Origin: Hyphomicrobiales bacterium
GTDB taxonomy: Bacteria > Pseudomonadota > Alphaproteobacteria > Rhizobiales > Beijerinckiaceae
DNA: 64,000 nucleotides
Direction: 5' to 3'
Assembly: GCA_027483795.1 (NCBI GenBank)
Contig: JAIXTT010000013.1
Coordinates: 1-64,000 of the forward strand
A model generated the notes under the pieces. The model ran no database searches. It saw only the letters and a program-made list of their open reading frames with translations, and was not told the DNA's origin. Numbering within the stretch: position 1 is the first letter of the stretch; every line of letters begins with the position of its first letter. Positions 35,210-44,362 of this stretch are shown here, piece by piece. The position numbers and the translations under genes are program-made.

Positions 35210-36187
35210 ATGCGGGCGGCTTGGTACGAGCGGACGGGACCGGCGCGGGACGTCATCAGGACGGGGACGCTTCCCGATCCGGAGCCGGGGCCCGGGGAGG
35301 TCCGCGTCCGGCTCGCGGTCTCCGGCGTCAACCCTTCGGACTGGAAGGCGCGTTCCGGCGTCCGGCCGATGGCGGGACCGATCGTCGTGCCGCACAGCGA
35401 CGGTGCGGGCGTCGTCGACCGGGTCGGGCCGGGCGTCTCCGCCCGTCGTGAAGGCGAGCGGGTCTGGGTGCTCAACGGCCAATGGGGACGACCCCTCGGC
35501 ACCGCCGCGGAATATGTCGTGCTGCCCGAAGACCTCGTCGCTCCTCTCCCCGACGTCTGCAGCTTCGAAGAAGGCGCCTGTTTCGGAATCCCCGCCTTGA
35601 CGGCCTGGCGTGCGGTCACCGTCGACGGTTCGGTCGAAGGCCGGACCGTTCTCGTGACGGGCGGGGCGGGCTCCGTCGGGCATTATGCGGTCCAGTTCGC
35701 AAAGCTCCTCGGCGCGGCCAAGGTCTTCGCCACCGTCAGCTCGGCGACGAAGGCCGAACATGCCCGCAACGCGGGCGCCGACGTGGTGATCGACTACCGC
35801 AGCGAGGACGTCGCGGCGCGCATCGCGGCGGAAACCGGAGGCCGGGGCGTCGACCGAATCGTCGAAGTCGACATCGCGACCAACGGCCGACTTTTGCCGC
35901 GCCTCATCGCCAAGGACGGGCTCTGCGCGGTCTATGGTTCCGCGAAGCCGGAATTCTCGCTCGAATTCGTGCCCTTGATCGTCTCGGGCGCGGCGATCCG
36001 CTTCTTCATCGTCTACGAATTGGAGGCGAAGGCCCGGCGCGACGCGATCGCGCGGATGAACGACTTCTTCGCGCGGGGTCTCGTCCGTCACACGATCGCG
36101 GCCCGTTTCCCGCTCGAGGACTGCGCCGCGGCGCATGAGGCGGTCGAAGGCGGGCGGCTCATGGGCAACGTCGTCCTGACGATCTGA
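35210..36187 (+). CDS. NADPH:quinone oxidoreductase-like MDR protein
   Basis: A 325-residue zinc-free MDR enzyme: SGVNPSDWKARSG, PHSDGAGVV, the cofactor motif VTGGAGSVGHYAVQFAKLLGA, and C-terminal FPLEDCAAAHEAVEGG. It is only a distant paralogue of the QOR at 10.9-11.9 kb. It reduces quinones, enones or similar with NADPH by family. It may stand alone or lead the CoA-transferase group 99 bases downstream. Confidence 0.9.
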   Translation: MRAAWYERTGPARDVIRTGTLPDPEPGPGEVRVRLAVSGVNPSDWKARSGVRPMAGPIVVPHSDGAGVVDRVGPGVSARREGERVWVLNGQWGRPLGTAAEYVVLPEDLVAPLPDVCSFEEGACFGIPALTAWRAVTVDGSVEGRTVLVTGGAGSVGHYAVQFAKLLGAAKVFATVSSATKAEHARNAGADVVIDYRSEDVAARIAAETGGRGVDRIVEVDIATNGRLLPRLIAKDGLCAVYGSAKPEFSLEFVPLIVSGAAIRFFIVYELEAKARRDAIARMNDFFARGLVRHTIAARFPLEDCAAAHEAVEGGRLMGNVVLTI

Positions 36188-36286
36188 TCCGGAAGCGGGC
36201 GCGCATGCCCTCCTTTTCCGTTCATGCTATGCGGAACGGGAAGCGCTCCGTCGAGGGCGGAGGAAAGACGGGTTCGGGAGACGTCC

Positions 36287-37426
36287 TTGCCGTTGCCGCT
36301 CGAAGGAATGCTGGTCGTCGCGCTTGAACAGGCGGTCGCCGCGCCGATGTGCACCTGCCGCCTCGCCGATGCGGGCGCGCGCGTCATCAAGATCGAGAAG
36401 CCGGAGGGCGATTTCGCCCGCGGCTACGACGACGCCGTCATGGGGCAGAGCTCCTATTTCGTCTGGCTCAACCGTGGCAAGGAATCGGTCGTCCTCGATC
36501 TGAAGCGCGACGAGGACAAGGCGCTGCTCGAAGCTCTGCTCGCCAAGGCGGACGTGCTCGTCCAGAACCTCAAGCCGGGCGCGATCGCCGCGCTGGGCTT
36601 CTCCCATGACAGGCTGCGCCGGGATTTCCCCCGCCTCGTGATCGCGTCGATCTCGGGCTACGGCGAGAGCGGCCCCTATGCGAAGCGCAAGGCCTATGAC
36701 CTCCTGATCCAGGCCGAAGCGGGTCTCGCCTCGGTGACGGGCGGCCCGGAAGCGCCCGCGCGGGTCGGGGTCTCCGTCGTCGACATCGCCACGGGCATGA
36801 ACGCCTATGAGGCCGTTCTCGAAGCCCTGCTGCTGCGCGCGCGGACGGGAGAGGGCGCCGATCTCCGCATCTCGATGTTCGACGCCATTGCCGACTGGTC
36901 GACCGTACCGCTGCTGCAGCATGAAGGCGGTCAGACGCCGAAACGCCTCGGCCTCGCGCATCCCTCCATCGCGCCCTACGGCGTGTTCCGGACGGCGGAC
37001 GGGGCGGACATCCTCATCTCGACCCAGAGCGACCGCGAATGGCGCATCCTCGCAGGCGATGTCATGGGCGACCCCGCGCTCGCCGCCGATCCGCGCTTCG
37101 CGACGAACGTGCAGCGGGTCCGCCTGCGCGCGGAGACCGACGCCGCGGTACAGGCCGCCTTCGCCGGCATGACGGCCGAAGCTTTGACGTCATCGCTGAT
37201 GAAGCATGAGATCGCCTTCGGCCGCGTCAGCGACATGGCGGCGCTCGGCGCGCATCCGCATCTGAGGCGCATCACGGTGGACACGCCGGAAGGGCCCGTC
37301 AAAATGCCCGCGCCGCCGGTCAGGCGCATGGGAGACGAGCGGAGCTACGGTTCCGTTCCCGCCCGGGGCGCGCAGACCGAAGCCGTGCGCGCGGAGTTCC
37401 TCGCGGGCGTCGCCGCGGGCGAATAG
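36287..37426 (+). CDS. Class III (CaiB/BaiF) CoA-transferase
   Basis: A 379-residue family III acyl-CoA transferase. It starts [29 protein letters not shown]; the catalytic Asp is D138 in [12 protein letters not shown]. These enzymes move CoA between carboxylic acids. I chose TTG 36287 because GGGAG lies six bases before it and the family N-terminus (PLEG...) begins there; ATG 36308 would cut into conserved sequence. With the MaoC/HTD2 hydratase directly downstream, the pair resembles the mesaconyl-CoA transferase/hydratase pairing, an inference from gene order. Confidence 0.9.
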   Translation: MPLPLEGMLVVALEQAVAAPMCTCRLADAGARVIKIEKPEGDFARGYDDAVMGQSSYFVWLNRGKESVVLDLKRDEDKALLEALLAKADVLVQNLKPGAIAALGFSHDRLRRDFPRLVIASISGYGESGPYAKRKAYDLLIQAEAGLASVTGGPEAPARVGVSVVDIATGMNAYEAVLEALLLRARTGEGADLRISMFDAIADWSTVPLLQHEGGQTPKRLGLAHPSIAPYGVFRTADGADILISTQSDREWRILAGDVMGDPALAADPRFATNVQRVRLRAETDAAVQAAFAGMTAEALTSSLMKHEIAFGRVSDMAALGAHPHLRRITVDTPEGPVKMPAPPVRRMGDERSYGSVPARGAQTEAVRAEFLAGVAAGE

Positions 37427-37435
37427 GAGGCCGAC

Positions 37436-38275
37436 ATGAACGGGATCGACGTCGAAGCCCTGTCGGCATGGACGGGCCGCGGCATGCGGGCGGAGGATGT
37501 CCTCACGCCCCGGCTCGTCGAAGAGTATCGCACCACGTTCGAGCCGCATCTCGCACCCGTGCCGGAGGGGACGGCCCCGCTCGGAATCCATTGGTGCCTC
37601 GCGCCCGGGGCTGCGCCCATGGCCGCGCTCGGGCCCGACGGACACGCCGCCAAGGGCGAGTTCCTGCCGCCGGTGCCGCTGCCGCAGCGCATGTGGGCGG
37701 GCGGGGAATTGGAGATCCTCGGGGCCCTTCGGTCGGGAGAGAGGGCGTCGCGGACGAGCACGGTGGGCGAGATCGCCTTCAAGCAGGGAAAAACCGGCCC
37801 CCTTTGCTTCGTCGCCGTGCATCACGAGGTCGCGGGCGAGGCGGGCGTCGTCATCCGCGAGCGGCACGACATCGTCTATCGCGAAGCCGGAACCTCGGCC
37901 GCCAAGCCCGGCCCCGGCGCGCCCTTGGCGAGCGAATTCGACATGACGGTCGAGGCCTCGCCCGTTCTGCTGTTCCGCTATTCCGCCATGACCTTCAACG
38001 GCCATCGCATCCATTACGACCTGCCCTATGCGACCGAGGTCGAGGGCTATGGCGGACTCGTGGTGCACGGACCGATCCAGGCGACGCTCCTGCTGCAGGC
38101 GGCGGCGCGTTCGTCGGGAGGCGCGCCGCGGCGCTTCCGCTATCGCGCGCTGTCGCCCCTGATCGCGGGCACGCCCTTCCGCGTGCGGGGACGACGGGAC
38201 GGCGACGGAACCGTCTGCCGCGTGGAAGACGAAAAAGGCGTCGTCACCATGGAGGCGACGAGCGCCGCCGGTTGA
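37436..38275 (+). CDS. MaoC/HTD2-type acyl-CoA hydratase (mesaconyl-C4-CoA hydratase-like)
   Basis: A 279-residue double hot-dog protein. The N-terminal half is a degenerate FAS1-type hydratase domain. The C-terminal half has the catalytic pattern [34 protein letters not shown] (Asn-Gly-His...His-Tyr-Asp). Homologues hydrate methylfumaryl/mesaconyl-C4-CoA to citramalyl-CoA or act on other 2-enoyl-CoAs. It follows the CoA-transferase by nine bases (GGAGG before the ATG), so the two work together on one dicarboxylic acid-like substrate. Confidence 0.85.
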   Translation: MNGIDVEALSAWTGRGMRAEDVLTPRLVEEYRTTFEPHLAPVPEGTAPLGIHWCLAPGAAPMAALGPDGHAAKGEFLPPVPLPQRMWAGGELEILGALRSGERASRTSTVGEIAFKQGKTGPLCFVAVHHEVAGEAGVVIRERHDIVYREAGTSAAKPGPGAPLASEFDMTVEASPVLLFRYSAMTFNGHRIHYDLPYATEVEGYGGLVVHGPIQATLLLQAAARSSGGAPRRFRYRALSPLIAGTPFRVRGRRDGDGTVCRVEDEKGVVTMEATSAAG

Positions 38276-38352
38276 AAGCCGGGCCGAAAGCCCCGAAACA
38301 GAACGAGAGGAGCGGGCGCAAGACCCGCCCCGCCGCCGAGGAGGACGACCCC

Positions 38353-39126
38353 ATGCCCCGCATCATCGACATTTCCATCCCGATCGAGAACGACGTGCCC
38401 GCCGATCCGGCCTTCATGCGTCCGAAGATCGACTACAAGACGCATGAGCGGACCGCCGACGAGGTCACCGCCTTCTTCCCCGGCCTCCGGCGCGAGGATC
38501 TGCCCGACGGCCAAGGCTGGGCGATGGAGGTCGCGACGGTCTCCACGCACAACGGCACGCATGTCGATGCGCCTTGGCACTATCACGCGACCATGGACGG
38601 CGGCGCGCCGGCGGCGACGATCGACGAATTGCCGCTCGACTGGTTCTTCCGCCCGGCCGTGAAGCTCGATTTCCGGCATCTGCCCGACGGACATCTGGTG
38701 ACGCCCGCGGAGATCGATGCGGAACTCGCTCGGATCGGCCATCGGCTGCAGCCGTTCGACATCGTGCTCGCCAATACGGCCGCGGGCGCGCGTTACGGCT
38801 CGGCCGACTACATCCATTCCGGCTGCGGCTTCGGCCGCGAGGCGACGCTGCATCTGACGGGCATGGGCGTGCGCGTCGTCGGCACCGACGGCTGGAGCTG
38901 GGACGCGCCCTTCAGCCACACCGCCAAGCGGTGGGAGGCGACGCGCGACCCCTCGATCATCTGGGAAGGCCACAAGGCCGGGCGCGACCGTGGCTATTGC
39001 CAGATCGAGAAGCTGCACAATCTCGAAGCGCTGCCGGCGACGGGCTTCACGGTGGCCTGCTTCCCCGTGAAGATCAAACGCGCCTCGGGCGGCTGGACGC
39101 GGGCGGTCGCCATCCTTCCGGACTGA
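38353..39126 (+). CDS. Cyclase-family metal-dependent hydrolase (KynB-like)
   Basis: A 257-residue member of the cyclase/kynurenine-formamidase family. The metal-binding signature [12 protein letters not shown] is at residues ~67-78, with further conserved residues in [16 protein letters not shown] and [11 protein letters not shown]. Related enzymes hydrolyse amides or lactones (formylkynurenine, isatin, cyclic imides). It is in line with the CoA-transferase and hydratase genes (77-base gap), suggesting ring opening or deformylation before CoA activation. Confidence 0.87.
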   Translation: MPRIIDISIPIENDVPADPAFMRPKIDYKTHERTADEVTAFFPGLRREDLPDGQGWAMEVATVSTHNGTHVDAPWHYHATMDGGAPAATIDELPLDWFFRPAVKLDFRHLPDGHLVTPAEIDAELARIGHRLQPFDIVLANTAAGARYGSADYIHSGCGFGREATLHLTGMGVRVVGTDGWSWDAPFSHTAKRWEATRDPSIIWEGHKAGRDRGYCQIEKLHNLEALPATGFTVACFPVKIKRASGGWTRAVAILPD

Positions 39127-39132
39127 GGCCGA

Positions 39133-39453
39133 TCAGCGGTTCGAGACGCAATAGGACCCGCTCGTCCGGTAGCCGGACGGGCAGGAGCCCGTCTTCGGCA
39201 CGGCATGCGGCGCGTCGGCGGAATTGCCGACGCAATAATCCCCCGAAGTGCGGTAGCCGGACGGGCAGGAACCCGTCTTGGCGACGGCGGGCGCAGCGTT
39301 CGAGGAATTGGGCACGCAATAGGACCCGCTCGTCCGATAACCGGACGGGCAGGACCCCGTCTTCGGCACGGCCTGAGCCGCCGCCGTCGAGATCCAGAAG
39401 GCGGATGCCAGAAGAACGACGCCCGCCCGAAGGCATGATGCACGCTTGAACAT
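39133..39453 (-). CDS. Secreted protein with three 28-residue Cys-pair repeats
   Basis: A 106-residue exported protein. After the signal peptide (AFWISTAAAQA) it is only three copies of a 28-residue unit, AV(P/A)KTGSCPSGYRTSG then (S/D)YCV, each with two cysteines 11 residues apart; the third copy is truncated. The unit is known to me as a small low-copy motif in Rhizobiales hypothetical proteins; its role is unknown. An earlier TTG at 39489 with GGAGG upstream could add 12 residues. It is divergent from the ABC importer. Confidence 0.75.
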   Translation of the reverse strand: MFKRASCLRAGVVLLASAFWISTAAAQAVPKTGSCPSGYRTSGSYCVPNSSNAAPAVAKTGSCPSGYRTSGDYCVGNSADAPHAVPKTGSCPSGYRTSGSYCVSNR

Positions 39454-39504
39454 GGCCGTCACTGTCGTGCAGGGCGGGGCCGAAGGCAAGCCGCCCTCCG
39501 AAGG

Positions 39505-39518
39505 TTATCGGTCGATCA
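39505..39518. promoter_or_regulatory. Candidate operator TTATC-GGTC-GATCA (imperfect)
   Basis: The same arms and 4-base spacing as the sites at 32608 and 39566, with one mismatch. It lies between the Cys-repeat gene and the ABC importer, 57 bases upstream of the better copy. Confidence 0.45.
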
Positions 39519-39565
39519 ATAGACGCCGGTTTCGTGGTTGACAGCGGGGAGCGCGAAACCTCAAA

Positions 39566-39579
39566 TTATCAATCGATAA
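39566..39579. promoter_or_regulatory. Candidate operator TTATC-AATC-GATAA
   Basis: A perfect 5-bp inverted repeat with a 4-base spacer, 56 bases before the binding-protein start. It is identical in arms and spacing to 32608-32621. It probably binds one dimeric regulator that also controls the flavin monooxygenase. Confidence 0.6.
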
Positions 39580-39634
39580 GCAAGAGCGCCCGTCCAAACG
39601 GGCCGCCGCAGGAAACGTCGAGGGGAGAGACCTG

Positions 39635-40648
39635 ATGATGAAGAAGATGTTCGCCGCCGTGGCGGCGATCGCGCTGGGGGCCGTCTGGTCCGCCGCCGCG
39701 CAGGCCGAGCCCGTGAAGATCCGCATCGGCTGGTCGACCATGCCCGGGCACATGATCCCGGTGCTGTATTCCAAGCCCGAGATCCTGAAGCATTACGGCA
39801 AGAGCTACACCGTCGAGCCGATCCTGTTCCGCGGCAGCTCGCCCCAGATCGCGGCCATGGCCGCGAACGAGATCGACATGGCGGCGTTCTCCGCGCTCGC
39901 CCTGAATCTGGCCGTGCTCAACGCCCGTCAGGACGTGAAGGTGCTCGCCGACATCATTCAGGACGGCGTCGGGCAGAACCATTCCGAGACGTTCCTCGTC
40001 CGCAAGGACTCCGGCATCAAGACGATCGCCGACATGAAGGGCAAGCGCATCGGTTCGAACGCCATCGGCTCGGCGTCCGACACCGCGATCCGCGCGATGT
40101 TCAAGAAGAACGGCATGGTCGACAAGCGCGACTTCACCGTGATCGAAGTCGCCTTCCCGAACATTCCGATCATGCTCGACGAGGGCAAGATCGACATGGG
40201 CACCGTGCTTCAGCCGGTCTCCGACCAGCTGATGGCGACGGGCAAATACGAGATCCTGTTCCGGGCCAAGGACGCGGTCGGCCCCTCGCAGCTCGTCTTC
40301 CTCGCGGGCCGCGCGGACTTCCTGCAGAAGAACCGGACGCAGATGATGGACTTCTTCGAAGACCATGTGCGCGCCATGCGCTGGTTCAACGATCCCGCGA
40401 ACCGGACGGAAGCGGTCAAGATCGTCGCCGACTTCATGAAGCAGCCGCCCGAGAGGCTCGGACATCTCTTCACGCAGAAGGACTACTATCGCGATCCGTT
40501 CCTCTTCCCGAACGTGAAGACGCTGCAGGACAGCCTGAACGTCATCAAGGACGTCGAACTCGCTCCGCAGGTGATCACGTTGGAGCCCCGCTACGTCGAT
40601 CTCAGCTTCGTGCAGGAAGCCAAGCGCCGTATCGAGGCGAACAAGTGA
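39635..40648 (+). CDS. ABC importer substrate-binding protein (NMT1/SsuA/TauA-like)
   Basis: A 337-residue periplasmic protein with a signal peptide ending AAAQA and an NMT1-like fold (RIGWSTMPGHMIPVLYSKPEIL, GSSPQIAAMAANEIDMAAFSALAL, IADMKGKRIGSNAIGSASDT). This family binds sulfonates, nitrate, pyrimidines or aromatic acids; the ligand is not readable here. It is the first gene of a four-gene importer operon and has its own operator candidates. It overlaps the ATPase gene by GTGA. Confidence 0.9.
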   Translation: MMKKMFAAVAAIALGAVWSAAAQAEPVKIRIGWSTMPGHMIPVLYSKPEILKHYGKSYTVEPILFRGSSPQIAAMAANEIDMAAFSALALNLAVLNARQDVKVLADIIQDGVGQNHSETFLVRKDSGIKTIADMKGKRIGSNAIGSASDTAIRAMFKKNGMVDKRDFTVIEVAFPNIPIMLDEGKIDMGTVLQPVSDQLMATGKYEILFRAKDAVGPSQLVFLAGRADFLQKNRTQMMDFFEDHVRAMRWFNDPANRTEAVKIVADFMKQPPERLGHLFTQKDYYRDPFLFPNVKTLQDSLNVIKDVELAPQVITLEPRYVDLSFVQEAKRRIEANK

Positions 40649-41436
40649 GCGAATTCGGCATCAAGGTCGAGGGCGTCTCGCATTCCTATGCGGGACGCTC
40701 CGGCGCCTCGACGGTCGCGCTCAAGGAGACGAATCTCGAGATCGCGCGGAACGAGTTCCACGCGCTTCTCGGGCCCTCCGGCTGCGGAAAATCGACGCTT
40801 CTCTATCTGATCGGCGGCTTCATCCCGGTTCAGAAGGGCGCGATCCGGACGCCCGCGGGCGTCGTTTCCGCGCCCGGTCCGGATCGCGGCATCGTCTTCC
40901 AGAACTTCGCGCTGTTTCCGTGGAAGACGGTTCTCGAAAACGTCGTCTACGGGCTCAGAAAGCAGGGCCGCTCCAAGCCCGAGGCGGAGGAGCGCGCGCG
41001 GCACTACATCAAGATGGTCCAGCTCGCGGGCTTCGAGAACCATTTCCCGTCCCAACTCTCGGGCGGCATGCAGCAGCGCGCGGCCATCGCGCGGACGCTC
41101 GCGGTCGATCCCGACATCCTGCTGATGGACGAGCCCTTCGGCGCGCTCGACGCGCAGACGCGGCGCGTCATGCAGGAAGAGCTCCGCTCGATCTGGCGCA
41201 ACAGCCCGAAGACCGTGGTCTTCGTGACGCATGACGTGCATGAGGCGGTCTTCCTCGCCGACCGCATCTCGATCATGTCCGCCCGGCCGGGGCGGATCGA
41301 GCATCTCGTCGAGACCGAGCTGGGCATGGAGCGCGACGACGGGGTCATCGCCTCGAAGCGCTACGTCGAGCTGTGCGAGCGCATCTGGGCGCTGGTGCGC
41401 GAGCAGGCGATCTCCGCGAGCCGCGGGGAACACTGA
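40645..41436 (+). CDS. ABC importer ATPase (SsuB/TauB-like)
   Basis: A 263-residue nucleotide-binding subunit starting at GTG. Walker A is GPSGCGKST, the signature is LSGGMQQRAAIART, Walker B is ILLMDEPFGALD, and the switch His is in VVFVTHDVHEAVFLAD. It powers the importer at the cytoplasmic face. Its ends overlap both neighbouring genes (GTGA, TGATG), so translation is coupled. Confidence 0.95.
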   Translation: MSEFGIKVEGVSHSYAGRSGASTVALKETNLEIARNEFHALLGPSGCGKSTLLYLIGGFIPVQKGAIRTPAGVVSAPGPDRGIVFQNFALFPWKTVLENVVYGLRKQGRSKPEAEERARHYIKMVQLAGFENHFPSQLSGGMQQRAAIARTLAVDPDILLMDEPFGALDAQTRRVMQEELRSIWRNSPKTVVFVTHDVHEAVFLADRISIMSARPGRIEHLVETELGMERDDGVIASKRYVELCERIWALVREQAISASRGEH

Positions 41437-42182
41437 TGCAGCTCGTGATCCGCTATCTCCCGGTGGCGATCTTCTTTCTCGTCTGGGAAATCGTGACGGT
41501 GACGGGCCTCGTGTCGCGGCAGCTTCTGCCGGGGCTGGAGGTCATCTTCTCGGCCTTCGTCGGCCTCGTCGCGAGCGGCGAGTTCCTGTTCAGCGCCTAC
41601 AAGTCGTTGACCCGTGCGGCGGCGGGCCTCGGGGCCGCGATCGTGCTCGGCATCCTGATCGGCCTGTTCATGGCGACGAACCGGATCTTCCTCTGGCTGA
41701 TCAACCCGATCGTGCGGATCTTCTATCCGATGCCGAAATCGGCCCTGATCCCGCTGGTGATGATCTGGTTCGGCCTCGGCGATTCCTCGAAGGTGTTCCT
41801 GATCTTTCTCGGCTGTCTGCTGCCCGTGATCATCAGCACCTACAACGGCGCGCGCGGCGTGGGTCAGGTGCTGCTCTGGTCCGCGTCGAGCCTCGGCGCG
41901 AGCCGCTTCGAGATCCTGCGCGAGGTCATCCTGCCCGCCGCGCTGCCGGACATTCTCGCAGGCTGCCGCACGGCGCTCGCCTTCTCCTTCATCCTCATGG
42001 TCAGTTCCGAATTCGTGATCGCGAAGGACGGCCTCGGCTTCCTGATCGGAACGCTCGGCGACGGCGGCAATTACCCCGCGATGTTCGCGGTCATTCTCGC
42101 GGTCGCGGGCATCGGCTTCGCCGCCGATCGGCTCTATGCCGCCTTCGCGGCGAGCCGTCTGCATTGGAAGGAGCAATCATGA
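41436..42182 (+). CDS. ABC importer permease 1 (SsuC/TauC-like)
   Basis: A 248-residue permease with six membrane helices. The EAA-like loop ASSLGASRFEILREVILPAALPDILAG contacts the ATPase. It overlaps the ATPase and second permease genes. Two different permeases suggest a heterodimeric channel. Confidence 0.93.
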   Translation: MQLVIRYLPVAIFFLVWEIVTVTGLVSRQLLPGLEVIFSAFVGLVASGEFLFSAYKSLTRAAAGLGAAIVLGILIGLFMATNRIFLWLINPIVRIFYPMPKSALIPLVMIWFGLGDSSKVFLIFLGCLLPVIISTYNGARGVGQVLLWSASSLGASRFEILREVILPAALPDILAGCRTALAFSFILMVSSEFVIAKDGLGFLIGTLGDGGNYPAMFAVILAVAGIGFAADRLYAAFAASRLHWKEQS

Positions 42183-42991
42183 GCGCGCTCGAGGCCGGCC
42201 ATGTGCGCCCCGCCGCGAGAAGCGGGCCCCGCTTCGGAACGGGACTTCTCGTGCAGACGGGCGTGCTCCTCGCGCTGTTCGCGCTGTGGGAGGCGTCCAC
42301 GCGCCTCGGGCTCGCGCATCCCTTCCTGCTGCCGCCGCTCAGCGACGTGCTCGTGCGTCTCTATCAGGACGCGATCGGCGGAGCCGTCTTCGTCGATCTC
42401 GGCCTCACGCTCTATCGCGCGCTGACGGGCTTCCTGATCGCCGCCGCGCTCGGCATTCCGCTGGGCATCCTGATGGCGCGCACGAAATTCTTCGGCTGGT
42501 TCTTCGAGCCGTTGATCTCGATCGGCTTCCCCATGCCGAAAGTGGCCTTCGTGCCGATCTTCATCCTGTGGTTCGACATCTACGACACGTCCAAGATCAT
42601 CATGGTCGTGTTCTCCTGCTTCTTCCCCATCGTGATGGCGACGCATGCGGGGACGAAGAACGTCGACAAATGGCCGCTGTGGTCGGCGCGCGCGCTCGGA
42701 ACCAAGGAAAGCCGCCTGCTGTGGGAGGTCATTCTCCCGCTGGCTTCTCCCCAGATCCTCACCGGCCTTCAGATCGCGCTGCCCGTCGGCATGATCACCA
42801 CCGTGGTCACTGAAATGCTGATGGGAGGCCGCGGCGTCGGCGGCGCGATGATCCAGGCGGGCCGTTTCGCGGACTCGGTCGGCGTCTTCGCGGGCATCAT
42901 CGAGATCGCGCTGCTCGGCATGCTCGTGATCCGCGGGCTCGAACTCATCCGGGCGCGGCTCTTGATCTGGCATCCCGAAGCCCGGCATTGA
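42179..42991 (+). CDS. ABC importer permease 2 (SsuC/TauC-like)
   Basis: A 270-residue permease with a ~20-residue cytoplasmic start and six helices. The EAA loop is ARALGTKESRLLWEVILPLASPQILTG. It overlaps permease 1 by ATGA. It is clearly diverged from permease 1, so the pair is not a recent duplication. Confidence 0.93.
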   Translation: MSALEAGHVRPAARSGPRFGTGLLVQTGVLLALFALWEASTRLGLAHPFLLPPLSDVLVRLYQDAIGGAVFVDLGLTLYRALTGFLIAAALGIPLGILMARTKFFGWFFEPLISIGFPMPKVAFVPIFILWFDIYDTSKIIMVVFSCFFPIVMATHAGTKNVDKWPLWSARALGTKESRLLWEVILPLASPQILTGLQIALPVGMITTVVTEMLMGGRGVGGAMIQAGRFADSVGVFAGIIEIALLGMLVIRGLELIRARLLIWHPEARH

Positions 42992-43010
42992 GCCTCCCGG
43001 AGGCTTCGTC

Positions 43011-43739
43011 ATGCTGTTGAGGATTCGGTCCGTCGATCTCGTGCCCTATGCCGCCGACGCGTGGTCCTTCGCGGATCTGCGGGTCGCGGGCTTCTCCTCG
43101 CGCGGGCTGAGGCTCGAGACCGGCGTCCCCATCGTCGATGCGGGCGTTCCGACCGTTCGGCTGCACGGGATCCGCTACGAACTCGCGGGCCTCACCGACG
43201 AGGACGGCGACAGCCCGCCCAAGGATCCCGCGCGCGTTCATTTCAAGGCGCTGTGTTCGCCCTGGGACCGGACGACGCTCGCCTTCATCGACGCCTATTT
43301 CGCCCGTATCCGCGCGATGCTCGACAAGGCGGACGAAACGTTCCTCCGCAAGGTCGCGGCGTTCCGCGGTCTTTATGGTGCGGCCGACTGGTGGAGTTCC
43401 GCCCCCGCTCCTCTGCCGCGCGCGCATCTGTTCGCACCGCCGCCCGGCCCCGAGCGCATGCCGGAGACGACGGATTTCCTGAAGGTCGACATCGCCTTCC
43501 GTGCGGGCGGAAAGACCTTCGCTCTTCTCTCCGAAGCCTCCTTCGCGACCCCGAAAAGCGCGCGTACGGCCCGCGAAAGGCTCGAGGCCAACGGGATCGC
43601 GCCGCTGCGGATATCCATCCTCGATCCGACGAGCATCGACGCGGCGATCGACGCCGTCCTCAGCGGCGACGAAGCGCGGTTCTGGGAAGCCGATCCGCTG
43701 CCGCGCGGCATCGTTCCGCCCACCGGACTCGACCTCTGA
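43011..43739 (+). CDS. Hypothetical protein
   Basis: A 242-residue soluble protein I do not recognise. It reads LRIRSVDLVPYAADAWSFADLRVAGFSS at the start, has Pro-rich stretches around residues 125-150 (SSAPAPLPRAHLFAPPPGPE), and ends PLPRGIVPPTGLDL. No signal peptide or membrane helix is seen. GGAGG lies seven bases before the ATG and it follows the importer by 19 bases, so it is probably co-transcribed with it. Codon use matches its neighbours, which supports a real gene. Confidence 0.7.
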   Translation: MLLRIRSVDLVPYAADAWSFADLRVAGFSSRGLRLETGVPIVDAGVPTVRLHGIRYELAGLTDEDGDSPPKDPARVHFKALCSPWDRTTLAFIDAYFARIRAMLDKADETFLRKVAAFRGLYGAADWWSSAPAPLPRAHLFAPPPGPERMPETTDFLKVDIAFRAGGKTFALLSEASFATPKSARTARERLEANGIAPLRISILDPTSIDAAIDAVLSGDEARFWEADPLPRGIVPPTGLDL

Positions 43740-43898
43740 ACGCCGTCCGGCCGCATCAAGAAAAATACTGACCCGAATAACAACTTATAATCTGGGTGGA
43801 TCATTTCGTGACTTGCGCCCCGCCTCGGCCCGCCACTAGGCTTTCTCCATAAACAACAAGCCGTGGCGCTCGAAAAAGCCGCGGCATGGAGGAAATCG

Positions 43899-44318
43899 AT
43901 GGCTGACGAAGACAAGGCCAAGGCCTCGTCGGGCGCTCGCACGCCCGGTGCGGTCCGGGCTCAGCCCGGACGGTACCTGTATGAATTGGCGCGGATCGAT
44001 CCGATCATGGGCGGTCCGGCCTATTCGACGGCGGAAGGCGTCTGCGTCGAAGGCGACAAGATGATGATCGCCTTGATGAGGATGCCGAAGGGTACGGGCG
44101 CGGTGGCCCATTCCCATCCGAACGAGCAGTGGATCTACATCCTCGAAGGAACGTTCCACGCCACGGTCGGAGGGGTGAAGCATCAGGTTCCCGCAGGCTC
44201 CGTCCTCTACATTCCCTCGAATACGCTGCATGAGGGGAAGGCGGGGGACGACGCGGACGTGCTCTTCTTCACCTGCAAGGACACCTCCCACAGCCTCCAC
44301 GGAATCAAGGCCGCCTGA
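43899..44318 (+). CDS. Cupin-domain protein
   Basis: A 139-residue single cupin. Motif 1 is AHSHPNEQWIYILEGTFHATVGG (His-His-Gln/Glu metal ligands) and motif 2 is GSVLYIPSNTLHEG. It is likely a small metal enzyme or ligand sensor; the reaction is unknown. GGAGG precedes the ATG. It has its own terminator and a 159-base upstream gap containing TATAAT (43786-43791) without a convincing -35. It lies just ahead of a TTT binding protein. Confidence 0.86.
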   Translation: MADEDKAKASSGARTPGAVRAQPGRYLYELARIDPIMGGPAYSTAEGVCVEGDKMMIALMRMPKGTGAVAHSHPNEQWIYILEGTFHATVGGVKHQVPAGSVLYIPSNTLHEGKAGDDADVLFFTCKDTSHSLHGIKAA

Positions 44319-44333
44319 ACGGGCGGCTTTTTT
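44310..44333 (+). terminator. Rho-independent terminator overlapping the cupin stop
   Basis: A stem GCCGCC/GGCGGC with a 6-base loop is followed by six T. The left arm includes the last codons and the loop holds the TGA stop. Confidence 0.75.
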
Positions 44334-44362
44334 CGTTCGACGTCGCAACCCGAGGACATCCC

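Noticed and set aside
43763-43791. Promoter with TATAAT before the second cupin gene
   Set aside because: TATAAT is exact, but no acceptable -35 lies 16-18 bases upstream, so I mention it only in the gene entry.
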